Positions 10,222-20,506 of a stretch of DNA of 64,000 bases are shown piece after piece (the stretch's first letter is position 1; every line of letters begins with the position of its first letter). The translations under genes were made by a program, and so were the position numbers. Source of the DNA: Pelobates cultripes (lineage: Eukaryota; Chordata; Amphibia; Anura; Pelobatidae); assembly GCA_933207985.1 (NCBI GenBank), contig OW240914.1:287864672-287928671 (forward strand). Direction: 5' to 3'. The notes below the pieces were generated by a model. It did no database searches. It worked only from the letters and a program-made list of their open reading frames with translations, and was not told the origin of the DNA.

Positions 10222-10222
10222 T

Positions 10223-10240
10223 TGGTGGCAGAAGTGGGAT
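10223..10240 (+). promoter_or_regulatory. primer-binding site
   Basis: TGGTGGCAGAAGTGGGAT begins two bases after the LTR end TTACA. It is complementary to a ...ATCCCACTTCTG-CCACCA tRNA 3' end. From memory this is one mismatch from vertebrate tRNA-Leu(CAA), so tRNA-Leu priming is the best guess. The position and the CCA-complementary TGG are seen directly. Confidence 0.7.
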
Positions 10241-10285
10241 GGCATCCTAATGCGAGGAGAAGCAGCTCAGAGACACCTGTAACAT

Positions 10286-10540
10286 GTGGCTTTACAAATT
10301 GAGGGCAACGCTAGTATTCCTGCAGCGCCCCTTACCTACAAAGGAACTCAGAAAATGGAGGAGAAGCTTCAGGATAGATTGCATAGTTTCGTAACCCTGG
10401 GGCATGGAGCGGTATCAGAGGAGGACATGTTGAGGTACAGAGAGACTGCCAGAGACAAACTGTGGGATGAAGCCCTGGAGGAAGTGCAGTATTGGCGAGG
10501 TGATCAGCGCTGCAGCAGAAGTCAGTGGATCCTGGCTTGA
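10286..10540 (+). CDS. short gag-like ORF of the non-autonomous LTR element
   Basis: An 84-codon frame opening with GTG; no better ATG exists in this frame. It encodes a helical, charged segment (KMEEKLQDRLHSFV, EEDMLRYRETARDKLWDEALEEVQYW). Its place about 60 bp after the PBS is where gag begins in LTR elements, but I recognise no Gag domain. A second open stretch (10525-10809, acidic, rich in aromatic residues) follows in another frame. Probably a remnant. Confidence 0.35.
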   Translation: MALQIEGNASIPAAPLTYKGTQKMEEKLQDRLHSFVTLGHGAVSEEDMLRYRETARDKLWDEALEEVQYWRGDQRCSRSQWILA

Positions 10541-10934
10541 ATGGCAAGGCGGATGCCCCTCCTGGGAAAACAGCCCCTGGAAGCGTGGGTTGCTGTATAA
10601 TGGTTCTAGTATCTGACGAATTGTGTTTTGACGACGCATACCAAGCACTACAATGGTATGCAGCTCAGCTTGTTCCTGAGATGGCTGAGTATAATTTCCC
10701 TGATAGTGGGGATTACAATGGCCCTGGCCTACTCTGGAATAATGTGAACAATGACGACTTCGGAAAGGCTACCGACTCACACTTTTGGGACCTGTATTAC
10801 AACCGATAAGACATGCTGGGTCTCTATAGTGCTGGGTCTCTCTAGAGGCAGACCTGCGGTATCTGGTCACCAGGAAATGGAGCCTGGAGTGGGATTACCT
10901 GCAACTCATCAATGGGTCCCGGGAAGAGCGTCCA

Positions 10935-11885
10935 ATGGCAGGTAAAAATGGGCCTGATGTCTCTCTACCAGCCCTACAGGGATGCGGGGCATTCGGCCCA
11001 GATCCCCAACCCCAGAGTAAGTTATATGGAGAGGAAAGCATCGACCTCTCAACCGGTCTCTCTCCCCAGCGGCAGTGTGAATCCCAGGGAGCCGAAGGTG
11101 TCGTACTTCCTACCAGTGGCAGGGTGAGTTACAGGGAGCCGAAGGTTTCGTCCTTCATCACCCGCGGCAGTGTGAATCCCAGGGAGGCGAAGGTGTCGTC
11201 CTTCCTCCCCAGCGGCAGTGTGATTTTCAGGGAGACGAAGGTGATGTCCTTCCTCCCCAGCGGCAGAGTGAGTCCCAGGGAGAGGAGACAACCAGTTTCT
11301 CTCCCCAGCAGCAGTGTGTTCTGCAGGGAGAGGAGGCAACCGGCCTCTCTCCCCAGTGGCAGTGGCCCCTACAGGGAGTGGAGGCAATCAGTCTCACTTC
11401 CCAGCGGCAGAGTGAGTCCCAGGGAGAGGAGACAACCAGTCTCTCTCCCCAGCAGCAGTGTATCCTGCAGGGAAAGGAGGCAGCCGGCCTCTCTCCCCAG
11501 CGGCAGTGTTCCCTACCAGGAGTGGAGACAATCGGTCTCCCTCCCCAGTGGCAATATGCATCTCAGGGGGCCAAAGGTGTCGTCCTTCCCCCCCAGCAGC
11601 AGTGTGTCCTACAGGGAGCAGAGACAGTTGGTCTCTCTCCCCAGCAGCAGGACAATGTTATGGGAGTGGAGAAAGTCGGCCTCCCTCTCCAGTGGCAGCC
11701 TGTGTTTCAGGGAAAGGAGCACAGCACCCTCTCTATCCAGCGGCAGCATACCCTACCAAGGGGAGACACCAATTTCCCAAACAGCACAGATCGGACCGTG
11801 GTCTCTGTGCCCGACCTACAGGGATGCTGGACAGCTGGTCCATATACCCAACTACCTTGACCAGGATTCCAGGAGGAGTGGGTAA
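10935..11885 (+). CDS. 48-bp tandem-repeat coding frame
   Basis: A 316-codon open frame whose middle (11060-11760) is about 15 tandem copies of a 48-bp unit, 16 codons each, reading variations of LPSGSVNPREPKVSSF in this frame. The unit length is a multiple of three, so all copies keep phase. The other forward frames are open over shorter spans (11378-11860 as SPQRQCESQGAE-type units; 11458-11889). I recognise no protein family. Serine/arginine-rich low complexity and openness in several frames argue that repeat amplification, not selection on one product, keeps the frame open. Confidence 0.4.
   Translation: MAGKNGPDVSLPALQGCGAFGPDPQPQSKLYGEESIDLSTGLSPQRQCESQGAEGVVLPTSGRVSYREPKVSSFITRGSVNPREAKVSSFLPSGSVIFRETKVMSFLPSGRVSPRERRQPVSLPSSSVFCRERRQPASLPSGSGPYREWRQSVSLPSGRVSPRERRQPVSLPSSSVSCRERRQPASLPSGSVPYQEWRQSVSLPSGNMHLRGPKVSSFPPSSSVSYREQRQLVSLPSSRTMLWEWRKSASLSSGSLCFRERSTAPSLSSGSIPYQGETPISQTAQIGPWSLCPTYRDAGQLVHIPNYLDQDSRRSG
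11060..11760. repeat. 48-bp minisatellite inside the LTR element
   Basis: The core CCCAGCGGCAGTGTG ... CAGGGAG ... AAGGTGTCGTCCTTCCTC recurs about 15 times. Two subtypes alternate in blocks: one ends GTGTCGTCCTTCC, the other GAGACAACCAGTCTCTCTC, showing block-wise amplification. Confidence 0.85.
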
Positions 11886-12181
11886 GTGATATCTCCCCTC
11901 CCCAGCCAAGTCCCAACCAGGCTACCCCAGCAGAAGCGCTGGCATCGGGGCAGAGCACAGCTGGCCTCTGCCCCCCAAGCTCCCACAGTATATTGCCCAG
12001 TTACCCTGGAGGAATACCCAGGTGCCGTAATTGTTTGTTGTGGGTGGGCTGCTCTCGTACCTGTTTATTGTGGGTGGGCTATTCTGGCACTTGCTTATTG
12101 TGGATGGGTGGATCGACTAACTTAGGCACTGACTGACAGGAGGTCAGGTGTCTGGTTAGTCTCCCCCCCAAAGGGGAGCTG

Positions 12182-13453
12182 TGTGACGAAGTGCCCTTCA
12201 CCACTTGGTCCTGGAGAGGCCTGATTTCAAGCCTCTTGCCCTGTGACTATGGCCCTGGGTGTATAGCCCTTTAAAACTCTTATTTGGGCTTATGGACTTT
12301 TCTTGGACTGGTGCTGGCCCTTTAAGCACATTTTTGGGACATAGTGAGGATTGCTACAATGCCCCTTTAAATCTATGTTCCCAGCGTACCCAGACTGTGA
12401 AAATAACTTGTACATGGCTTTTTCCCATATGGTTCGGTAAATGGGGCTTACTGAACCAATTAATACACAGACTGACCACACAGAAGTGGAAGTGTGCAGC
12501 TAATTAACCTCCCAGGCTGGTGGTTAACCACAGGTTAATTGCCGACCACTGGGTGGCCTCCGTTCGTGCAGTCGAACACGTGGCAGTGGCCATCTTTGTT
12601 AGTTGAACGCATTCGGCGGTGTGTGCCGCCAAATTCATGGCACTAAAATCGGCTACAAAATGGCACGAACACCGCTGAAGTTTTACCTTCCCTGGAACTA
12701 ATGCATTCGACAATTTAAAAACGCCATTCGACAGTTCATTTGACAATTCGAATGGTTGTCATTCGTCTGTTTGAACTGACTTTAACATGGGAAATAGACC
12801 AGCCGCACAGCCTGAATCTCTGGAACTGTTTTGGGCATGAAAATGTGCATGCGGTCTGTCAAAAAGGACTTCCATCTAACTTTTAAACCACTGGAGGGAA
12901 TTGTCTGATTTTTAGATATGTTTATATTTGTTGTACGCTTATTTCCAATATGTAACTATCAATATTGCATGTATACTTTTAAAGTTATAAGAATTGTATA
13001 AAAACTGAATTTTCCTGCCTGTGATAATTACATTAACCCATTGTGTACAGTAATTATATCACAGGCAGAGGGGAGGATTTTGCTGGAATGAAGAGTGTTT
13101 AACTGTATTGTACGTTGTTGATTGGTCGCAAAGTGTACAGTTTCAGTGTTCCCCAAGGTCCACGTAGGTGGTAACCTTGCTGGGAAACTTGTATATAAGC
13201 AGGAATAAACGTTCATTGGAGTCAGTTCTACTTCACCCTAATTTAGAGGCCTGTCTCTTATTGGGGGAATCTGCTACAAGGGATTGCTATGCTTGTCATA
13301 CGCTCTTGATATAATCACTAAGCTCTTATAAGAGCTTTTCCCTGTGTTTGCTCTCTGAAGGAGTCTACAGTGGTTATGGTGTTGGCTGGAGTGCTTGGAG
13401 CCTTCAGGCAGCACTAGGAGGTACCCATTTGGGGTGCCCGTCGATCCGTTACA
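12182..13453 (+). mobile_element. 3' LTR of the non-autonomous element
   Basis: 1272 bp from TGTGACGAAGTGCCC to GATCCGTTACA, preceded by a purine tract AAAGGGGAGCTG. It carries TATATAAG at about 13191, AATAAA at about 13204, and the GTAATTATATCACAGGCAGAGGGGAGG block common to the family. Its last 281 bp are nearly identical to the 5' LTR fragment, which indicates fairly recent insertion relative to the other LTRs. It ends against a PLE relic. Confidence 0.85.
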
Positions 13454-13459
13454 TTAACC

Positions 13460-14109
13460 AAATTTAATAGTAAATCACACCTGATAGAAAGATCAATCAA
13501 AAAAAATTGGCCGATCCTAATGCAGGACAAATATCTGAAAAAGATTCTGCCACAAAAGCCCAAAGTGATTTACAAAAAAACAAATAATCTGAAAAATATT
13601 TTAGCTTCGAGTGTCTTGCCTAAAAAAGAAGATGAAAAGAAAGGTTTTAATAATTTTTTAACCTCAAACCTAAAAGTTTTTTTAAATGTGGAAGGTGCAG
13701 TACTTGTAAATATCGGGCCAGTAAAACTACGCAATTCCAAAGCTTTGTTACAAAGGAAGTTTTTAATATAAAACACTTTATTAATTGCAAAAGCCAACTT
13801 AAAGTATATCTTTTGCAATGTAAGTGCAGTATCCAATGTGTGGGACGCACTATCAGGAAACTGCACGTAAGATTTTTAGAGCATTTTAACGGCATAAATA
13901 AGAAGAGTGTGAAACATAGTGTCCCGAAACACTGTACGAATTGTAAAGATTTTAACTAGAAATATTTCATATGTCGGTATTGATGTGATCGCCCCACACT
14001 GGAGAGGTGGTGACATGGAAAAAAATGTTGGCCATGAGGGAAACAGAATGGATTTATAGGTTGAAAACCTCTGTTCCCTCTGGCCTGAACACCGATCTAG
14101 ATATATGAG
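13460..14109 (+). pseudogene. PLE relic: zinc-finger linker and GIY-YIG endonuclease
   Basis: Frameshifted plus-strand remnant of the C-terminal part of a Penelope-like RT protein. Visible in order: LPQKPKVIYKKTNNLKN (the region after the RT), FKCGRCSTCK (Cys-rich linker finger), then a YLLQCKCSIQCVGRTIRKL segment (GIY-YIG core in its PLE form, C-x-C ... Y/C-V-G-R-T), RFLEHFNG, and HWRGGD ... PSGLNTDLDI at the C-terminus. At least two frame changes separate these blocks. A solo LTR is inserted at its very end. In PLEs this nuclease nicks the target DNA for priming. Confidence 0.75.
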
Positions 14110-15214
14110 TGTGACAGATCCATCTGTCTAAATTCTATTTTGCTGGTTCGTCTGTTTTGTCTACATTCATGGAATTACCTGCCCGTATGCCCCTGTTCGT
14201 TTATTGCAAAATATACAGAATAAAACTACCGAATGGACGGCCACCCAGAAGAGAAGTGTGCTGCTGGTTAACCTATTGGCCTCAATTAGAATGTTGTGGT
14301 TAACCGCAGACACCTCTTCATTCTAACCATATGCAGGGTGGTCGTCGTTCATATGCCGACCATGAGGCGGCAGCCACTTTAAACACGTGAATGAACAGCG
14401 GTGTTCGACGAAGAACTTATGTAACTAAAAACGGACACTTTTTCTACCGAACACCGCTGAAGCTGCCGACCACCCTTCTTATCCACGGGCATGCAAACAC
14501 CGGTCTGTTTGGGAGGTTTATTACACGAATGGACTTAACCCAGATAGTCATCCCATGGAGTCAATCATATACCGAAAGAGCAATGTGAAAGACTTTGACT
14601 CCATGGCGATTGAACTGTGTGCATTGGGTCTGAGCGCTATTCGGTAGTTATGTGCACTCAGACCCAGGCTATCTGGGGATACGTTACACAAACTAGAAGC
14701 ATTCGGTAGTTTTACAGTTATTGATTTTTATGTGTTTTTATTATGCTATGTAAAATGGCAATTTACTTCTATCCCTGGAGATAATTGGATTTCTTCCCAA
14801 TTATCTCCAGCATAGAGAGGAGGGATTTACCTGTACAAAGGGGAGTGTTTATGCCTGGGCCACTGTGATTGGCCACTGTACTTCAATTGTCCCAGTCTCC
14901 CATCTGGTCCCTAGGGGAGTGTCCACCAGATGGGGGACCTGCATAAATACCGGGCAGGTAGCCCTCATTAAAGCAGATTCCTGTTTTACCATCAAGACGG
15001 AGCTTGGTCTCGTGTTTGGAGGGATTGATACTTGGAAGTGCTATTTCGCCTATTCTAGTGGAGAAGGAGTTCGGCTGATTCTTTGTTTGGGAGTTTGAAG
15101 TATTCCCTTACACTCAGTTCAGGAGTTTGGCGGTCCACAGCAGAGCCGGTGTCTCGAAGGGGGAAGGTCACCTAAACGGCGGTTTCACTCATTTAAGATG
15201 AGAGTGTCTTAACA
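14110..15214 (+). mobile_element. solo LTR with 5-bp TSD ATGAG
   Basis: 1105 bp, TGTGACAGATCC to GTCTTAACA, flanked by exact ATGAG copies at 14105-14109 and 15215-15219. Shares the TATCTGGGGATACG and GAGATAATTGGATT...TATCTCCAG hairpin blocks with the LTRs at 8874, 12182 and 30322, but its 3' part (14830-15214) differs, so it is another subfamily. The 5-bp duplication fits a DDE-integrase LTR retrotransposon. The internal region was lost by LTR-LTR recombination. Confidence 0.88.
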
Positions 15215-15703
15215 ATGAGCTTTCATGGACTGACACATGTATTGTGCTGTTTTTAATGTTTTTTTAATATTTTTGATATTTTTATCTCTCCTCTATTCCA
15301 CAATTTTTTTTTTAATTCTCTTTTACCATCATCTTCAATGCTCCTATACCTTCAGGACCTCCTCAAAAGAAGAGAAATTAAAAACAAGAACCTTCAATGT
15401 AATTTAACTCAAAAGTTGATCTATATAAAGTTATTATTTATATTGCGAATATATGGCGATTTTCAAGGGTATTTAATAACTATTATGGTGCCTGTTTGAA
15501 GAACCAGCTGTCAATTAGCTTTTTCTTCTATTTTATATGACCAATTGTTTTAATCATTTCCTATTTTTTCATTTTTTCATGATTCATTCATTATTTTTTA
15601 GACAGGTTTTTATGACATGTTTTAAATCATTTCTGAGTAGTACATACTTGAATCGAACGTCTGGACAGTGTTCCTATACATACATGTTTGTATCCACTAC
15701 AAT
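15215..15703 (+). other. continuation of the PLE relic, 3' non-coding
   Basis: Directly continues the PLE coding relic once the solo LTR is removed. AT-rich, with no ORF. It is cut again at 15704 by a TTAA element and resumes at 17822. Confidence 0.45.
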
Positions 15704-17821
15704 TTAACCCCTTCCCGACCCAGGATGGTTCAGGACCGTCATCGGGATTTTCCCATTGCGGACCGATGACGGTCCTGAACCGTCCTAACGGTCTGAGCTA
15801 CTTACCTGATCGCCGTCGTTCCCCCGGCAGCGATCAGCGTGGCTCCGGTTGTGGGGAGACTGCCTGCAGCCCAGACAGTCTCCCCACACTGGATTAGGAC
15901 CCCTGTGGCCATGTGATCGCTTAACAGAGCGATCACATGGTCATAATAGGTGTCCATGTGTCTGTCTGCAGGGGGACTGCCTGTGCTGACAGGCAGTCTC
16001 CCTGCTAGTGTAAAATCATAAAAAAAAATAAAGTTAAAGTTAATAAAAAAAAAAATAATAATTATATATGTGTATATATGATATATAGACATATATTATA
16101 TCTATATAATATATGTCTATATATCATATATATAATGTCATACTAAGTGTATTTTATATTAATATGTACTTATATTAATATAAAAATACACTTATAATTA
16201 AATTACACACGTATATATATAATATATATAATAACTATATATATTGTATATATATATTATTATAAAATATATAATAAGTAATTTAAATTAAATAAAAAAA
16301 TTTAAAATAATAATAAAAAAATTAAAAAAAATTATATCTATATGAAATTTTATTCTAACTGTATTTTAAAATTAATATATATATATTTATATCAAAATAC
16401 ACTTAGAATGAATTTGTATATATATCTATGTATATAAAAATAAATAAAAATAAAAGAAATATACATATGTCCATATACAAAATTACATAAATAATTATAT
16501 AAATATACACGTAGACTTCAAATATATAAATATGCATATATATTTAAATTCTACGTGCGTATTTATGTAATATTTTACATAATTCAGTAATTTTATTGAT
16601 TGCAATTTGAGGGACCTGCCTGCCAACCCAGGCCGAAATTCCAGAGAATTTAATTTGAGCACTGTATTTTACCCTGTAACGTTCTACGACACCCTAAAAC
16701 CTGTACATGGGGGGTACTGTTTTACTGGGAGACTTCGCTGAACACAAATATTAGTGATTCAAAACAGTAAAACATATCACAGCGATGATATTGTAAGTGA
16801 AAGTTACTTTTTTTGCATTTTTCACACACAAACAGCACTTTTACTGATGATATAATTGTTGTGATACGTTTTCAGTTTTTAAACACTAATATTTGTGTTC
16901 AGCTATGTCTCCCGAGTAAAACAGTACCCCCCATGTACAGGTTTTATAGCATTTTTGAAAGTTACAAGGTCAAATATATGGGTCAAATATTTTTACATTG
17001 AAAATGGCCAGGTTGGTTACGTTGCCTTTGAGAGCGTATGGTAGCCCAGGAATGAGAATTACCCCATGATGGCATACCATTTGCAAAAGAAGACAACCCA
17101 AGGTATTGCAAATGGGGTATGTCCAGTCTTTTTTTAGTAACCACTTGGTCACAAACACTGGCCAAAATTAGCGTTCAATTTAGTTTTTTTACTTTTTTCA
17201 CACACAAACAAATATGAATGCTTACTTTGGCCAGTGTTTTCGACTAAGTGGCTACTAAAAAAGACTGGACATACCCCATATTGAATACCCTGGGTTGTCT
17301 ACTTTAAAAAAAATATGTACATGTGGGGTGTTATTCAGAGATTTATGACAGATAATAGTGTTACAATGTCACTATTGATAAATTTTAAAAATGCATGTTT
17401 TGAAACCGCAATATCCTACTTGTACCTATAGCCCTATAACATGCAAAAAAAAGCAAAAAAGCACGTAAACACTAGGTATTTTTAAACTCAGGACAAAATT
17501 TTGAATCTATTTAGCAGTTTTTTCATTCGCTTTTGTAGATGAGTAAAAGATTTTTCAAGTAAAAGTCAAAAAACATGTATTTTTTTCAATTTTTCATCAG
17601 ATTTTTGTATTTTTTTTAAATTAAAATACATGAGATTATATAAATAATGGTATGTAAAGAAAGCCCCTTTTGTCCTGAAAAAAACAATATATAATTTGTA
17701 TGGGAACAGTAAATGAGAAAGCGGAAAATTACAGCCAAACACAAACACCACAAAAGTGTAAAAATATGCCTGGTCGCAAATGTACAACATCGCAAAAACA
17801 GTCCAGTCCTTAAGGGGTTAA
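15704..17821. mobile_element. 2.1-kb palindrome-rich TTAA element
   Basis: Ends are TTAACCCCTTCCCGACC (15704) and GTCCTTAAGGGGTTAA (17821): short inverted termini with TTAA at both sides, as in piggyBac- and Kolobok/T2-type elements. The order inside is a GC-rich head with hairpins (ATGACGGTCCTGAACCG; GCGATCACATGG), an AT-rich core (16020-16560), then an inverted-repeat body made from CTGAACACAAATATTAGTG, TGTACATGGGGGGTACTGTT and GACTAAGTGGCTACTAAAAAAG blocks. No transposase frame. At least four other pieces of this family occur in the window. Confidence 0.75.
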
Positions 17822-18050
17822 AATCCTCTTAATATGTTATATATAAACATTAAAATTATTATGTTAGCATTTCCCATTCTTTGTATTAATATTGTGACCT
17901 TTATATATGTTTCAATGATTTTCCCCCATGCACATAATATACACATACATTTAGGTGATGAAAGTACAAAAGGGATAAGGTTAAAAAGTTAGGAACGGTG
18001 TTACAATCACCTATGTGAAGTCACTTAATCACATCAAGAGTAAACAATCC
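17822..18050 (+). other. PLE relic 3' non-coding, resumed
   Basis: AT-rich, continues the pre-insertion sequence after the TTAA element. No ORF. Confidence 0.35.
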
Positions 18051-18106
18051 AATAGAAAAAAGTTGGTGGTGAGAGCACACTAATAGATATTGCACATTAC
18101 CCTTAA

Positions 18107-18523
18107 AAGACCACTACAGGCACCCAGACCACTTCAGTTTAATGACGTGGTCTGGGTGCCAAGTCCAGCTAGGATTAATCCTTTCTTCTATAAACATAGC
18201 AGTTTCAGAGAAACTGCTATGTTTATAATAGGGTTAATCCAGCCTCTAGTGGTTGTCTCATTGACAGCTGCTAGAGGCGCTTCCGCGCTTCTCACTGTGA
18301 TTTTCACAGTGAAAAGATGCCGTGCATGAGGATTCAGCCGATGACGGCGATATGGAGGAGGAGAGGAGGAGGAGAGCTCCCTGCCCGGCGCTGGAGAAAG
18401 AGGTAACTTTAATCCCTTCCACCCCCTAGAGCCGGCGGGAGGGGGGCCCTGAGGGTGGGGGCACCCTCAGGGCACTATAGTGCCAGGAAAACGAGTATGT
18501 TTTCCTGGCACTATAGTGGTCCT
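18107..18523. mobile_element. TTAA-flanked MITE in one arm of the inverted repeat
   Basis: The termini AAGACCACTACAGGCACC and (complement of the right end) AGGACCACTATAGTGCC are inverted repeats, bordered by TTAA at 18103-18106 and 18524-18527. The right arm of the surrounding palindrome preserves the empty site with one TTAA (about 19300), proving insertion with a TTAA duplication. No ORF. A second palindrome, TGCCAGGAAAACGAGTATGTTTTCCTGGCA, lies at the right end (18481-18510). PiggyBac-like or Kolobok-like target choice. Confidence 0.9.
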
Positions 18524-18875
18524 TTAATTTACACAAAGAATTTTGGTAAGAAAGTGCTTTTGGTCAATCCTTATTTCACAATTAGACCGATAGTATATAT
18601 GCCTGTAAATTTAAAACAGGGAAAACCACAAAATAGTGTAATAACGTAGGAGTCACTGTGTAATTTAAATTTTAAAAGGTTACACTCACATGGTCATGGG
18701 CCACTTAATCGAAGCTGGCTCAGACTAAAAGTAAATCAGGTGAAAGAAGGCGCCGGAAGGAAGGATGCGATTACGACACCGGAAGCGGAAATAGAGACAG
18801 CATGACGTCATGACATAGTGGCAAAAGGCGCCAACATTTGGATTATTTAAACAGCCAGAAGGGAAGGTGAAGTAG

Positions 18876-18914
18876 GAACTTTTGATAAAGGCATAGCTGA
18901 AACGCGTCAAGTTC
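18876..18914 (+). ncRNA. hammerhead ribozyme motif (PLE terminus)
   Basis: Stem I is a perfect 6-bp pair, GAACTT (18876-18881) with AAGTTC (18909-18914). GAAA is at 18899-18902. Stem III is ACG/CGU from ACGCGTC, placing cleavage after the C of GUC (18908), the classic site. The 5' core reads TTGATAA instead of CTGANGA and stem II is down to 2-3 pairs, so it may be weak or dead. The layout is that of a type I hammerhead with open stem I. Confidence 0.7.
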
Positions 18915-19469
18915 GATATACAGCACAAGTGGACTTTATTGATTGTTTTATCAAGCTACCTTTTTAGTGTGTCAATAAATTTTTTTGCATGATTTCCTGC
19001 ATCCTGGAATATTCTTAAGCAACAAACAACCTGCAAGACCACAGAGGGGAAAAACAGCTTGTGAACTAAAATCCACGTGCATTCACCTGATTCACTTTTA
19101 GTCTGAGCCAGCTTCGATTAAGTGGCTCATGACCATGTGAGTGCAACCTTTTAAAATTTAAATTACACAGTGACTCCTACGTTATTACACTATTTTGTGG
19201 TTTTCCCTGTTTTAAATTTACAGGCATATATACTATCGGTCTAATTGTGAAATACCGATTGACCAAAAGCACTTTCTTACCAAAATTCTACGTGTAAATT
19301 AAGGGTAATGTGCAATATCTATTAGTGTGCTCTCACCACCCACTTTTTTTCTATTGGATTACATACATTTAAGTGATTTGTATTTAGTCCTTTTTTGTAT
19401 TTATTTATTTTCTTAAATAATATTTTTTTATAATGAATTTTCATTTACAATGTTATTAGAATCTCAATA

Positions 19470-19913
19470 TCAATGTTTCAGTTTGTATTGTGAGTTCACA
19501 GCACTCACTCTGTGCCGTGCCGATATCGCCGACATAATGATGTCTGTGGGCATATTGCAAATAAAGTTAGTTTGTGTCTCACGATGGTTTATGCTCATGC
19601 GCGGTACCAACGGACGTGCGTTGTGACCTATGATGCTACGTTCCGAGTGGTTCACGCATGCGCGGGCATCGTTTGAGGCGCGAAAACTGAAGGATTTAAA
19701 AGGAGGAAGACGGCAACAGAAGGCAGAAACACCTGAGGAAGTCTGTCGCCCGACAAAATGTGTAGAGCCCAGCAGAACCTTGACACTGAAAATTTGGTAT
19801 TAGCAGTTTGATTTTTTGTCCATATGCACCTTATGTCTTTGCACTTTATTTAAACCATTGGAGAAGTATTAATAATGCTTTTTCTGTATAACAAGTTGTG
19901 CTTTTTACCCCTT
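19470..19913 (+). mobile_element. second PLE terminal module
   Basis: The upstream segment has CpG-rich GCATGCGCGGGCATCG and GGCGCGAAAACTGAAGGATTTAAAAGG (a TATA-like TTTAAAA), followed at 19729 by a hammerhead-like core. The same order, CpG-rich promoter-like sequence then hammerhead, is seen at 18.75-18.91 and 56.75-56.97 kb. No coding frame. Confidence 0.55.
19729..19763 (+). ncRNA. hammerhead-like motif, damaged 3' core
   Basis: Stem I ACAC/GTGT and the exact core CTGAGGA (19733-19739) are present, and stem II can form TGTCG/CGACA. The GAAA core has become AAAA-T, which would abolish cleavage. It is a relic of the same class as the other sites. Confidence 0.5.
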
Positions 19914-20506
19914 GTATGTACGTAATGGGGAATCACGATGCAGCCTAGAACAAAAACTAACCCCATTCAATCCCCCAATAATGACAGACCACTTAGTATG
20001 GATGAACAGGCCACAGCATTTATTATCACAAACTAAATTACTGCATAACTCATCCATAACTTTATTTATTAAATCTTATTTATTAAATTCTGTAACCAAA
20101 AACGTTAGACATAAATAAGCATAAATTAACATATATACATATATAACTCCACACATAGTGTTATACAGTGACCCAACCGTCCTTGCCAATAAACATACAG
20201 TGGTTCCTAATCACCACTTCCTCTCGCCTCCCTCCGTCATAAAAATCATATCTTTCCAATGCCCGCCATCAGCCGACCTTATCCACGCTCGATGGGCACG
20301 ACACCTCAGGCAACCTAATGTTAACCGTTTGAAGCAGGGGAGGTTGATCCCTTAAAAACTTGTTAATCTCATTCCATATACTTAAACATAACCCCTCAAA
20401 CTCAATTGGCAAGGACATACCCCCATACACCTAAAATCAGCGGGGGACCCCACCACAACCAGCCATGGCCTGTTCCACCACTTCTAGCAGTGCTAGATTA
20501 ACATAG

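Larger units (their letters stand above)
10222..12181 (+). mobile_element. internal region of a non-autonomous LTR element
   Basis: Bounded by the truncated 5' LTR and PBS on the left and by a purine-rich tract (AAAGGGGAGCTG at about 12170-12181) and a full LTR on the right. Only 1.96 kb long, with no RT, protease or integrase motif. It holds a short acidic gag-like frame (10286-10540), a second short frame (10525-10809) and a 48-bp repeat-coding frame (10935-11885). This fits a non-autonomous derivative that depends on a related full element. Confidence 0.7.
18062..19366. repeat. large inverted repeat enclosing a hammerhead-bearing PLE terminus
   Basis: The left arm 18062-18744 (minus the MITE at 18107-18523) is the inverted copy of 19084-19366. 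For example, TCGAAGCTGGCTCAGACTAAAAG at about 18710 pairs with its complement at about 19100, and GAGAGCACACTAATAGATATTGC with its complement near 19310. Arms are about 270-280 bp; the centre (18745-19083) carries a CpG-rich upstream segment (GCGCCGGAAGG, TGACGTCATGACA, GGCGCCAACATT) and a hammerhead motif. This looks like two PLE termini joined tail-to-tail. Confidence 0.85.
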
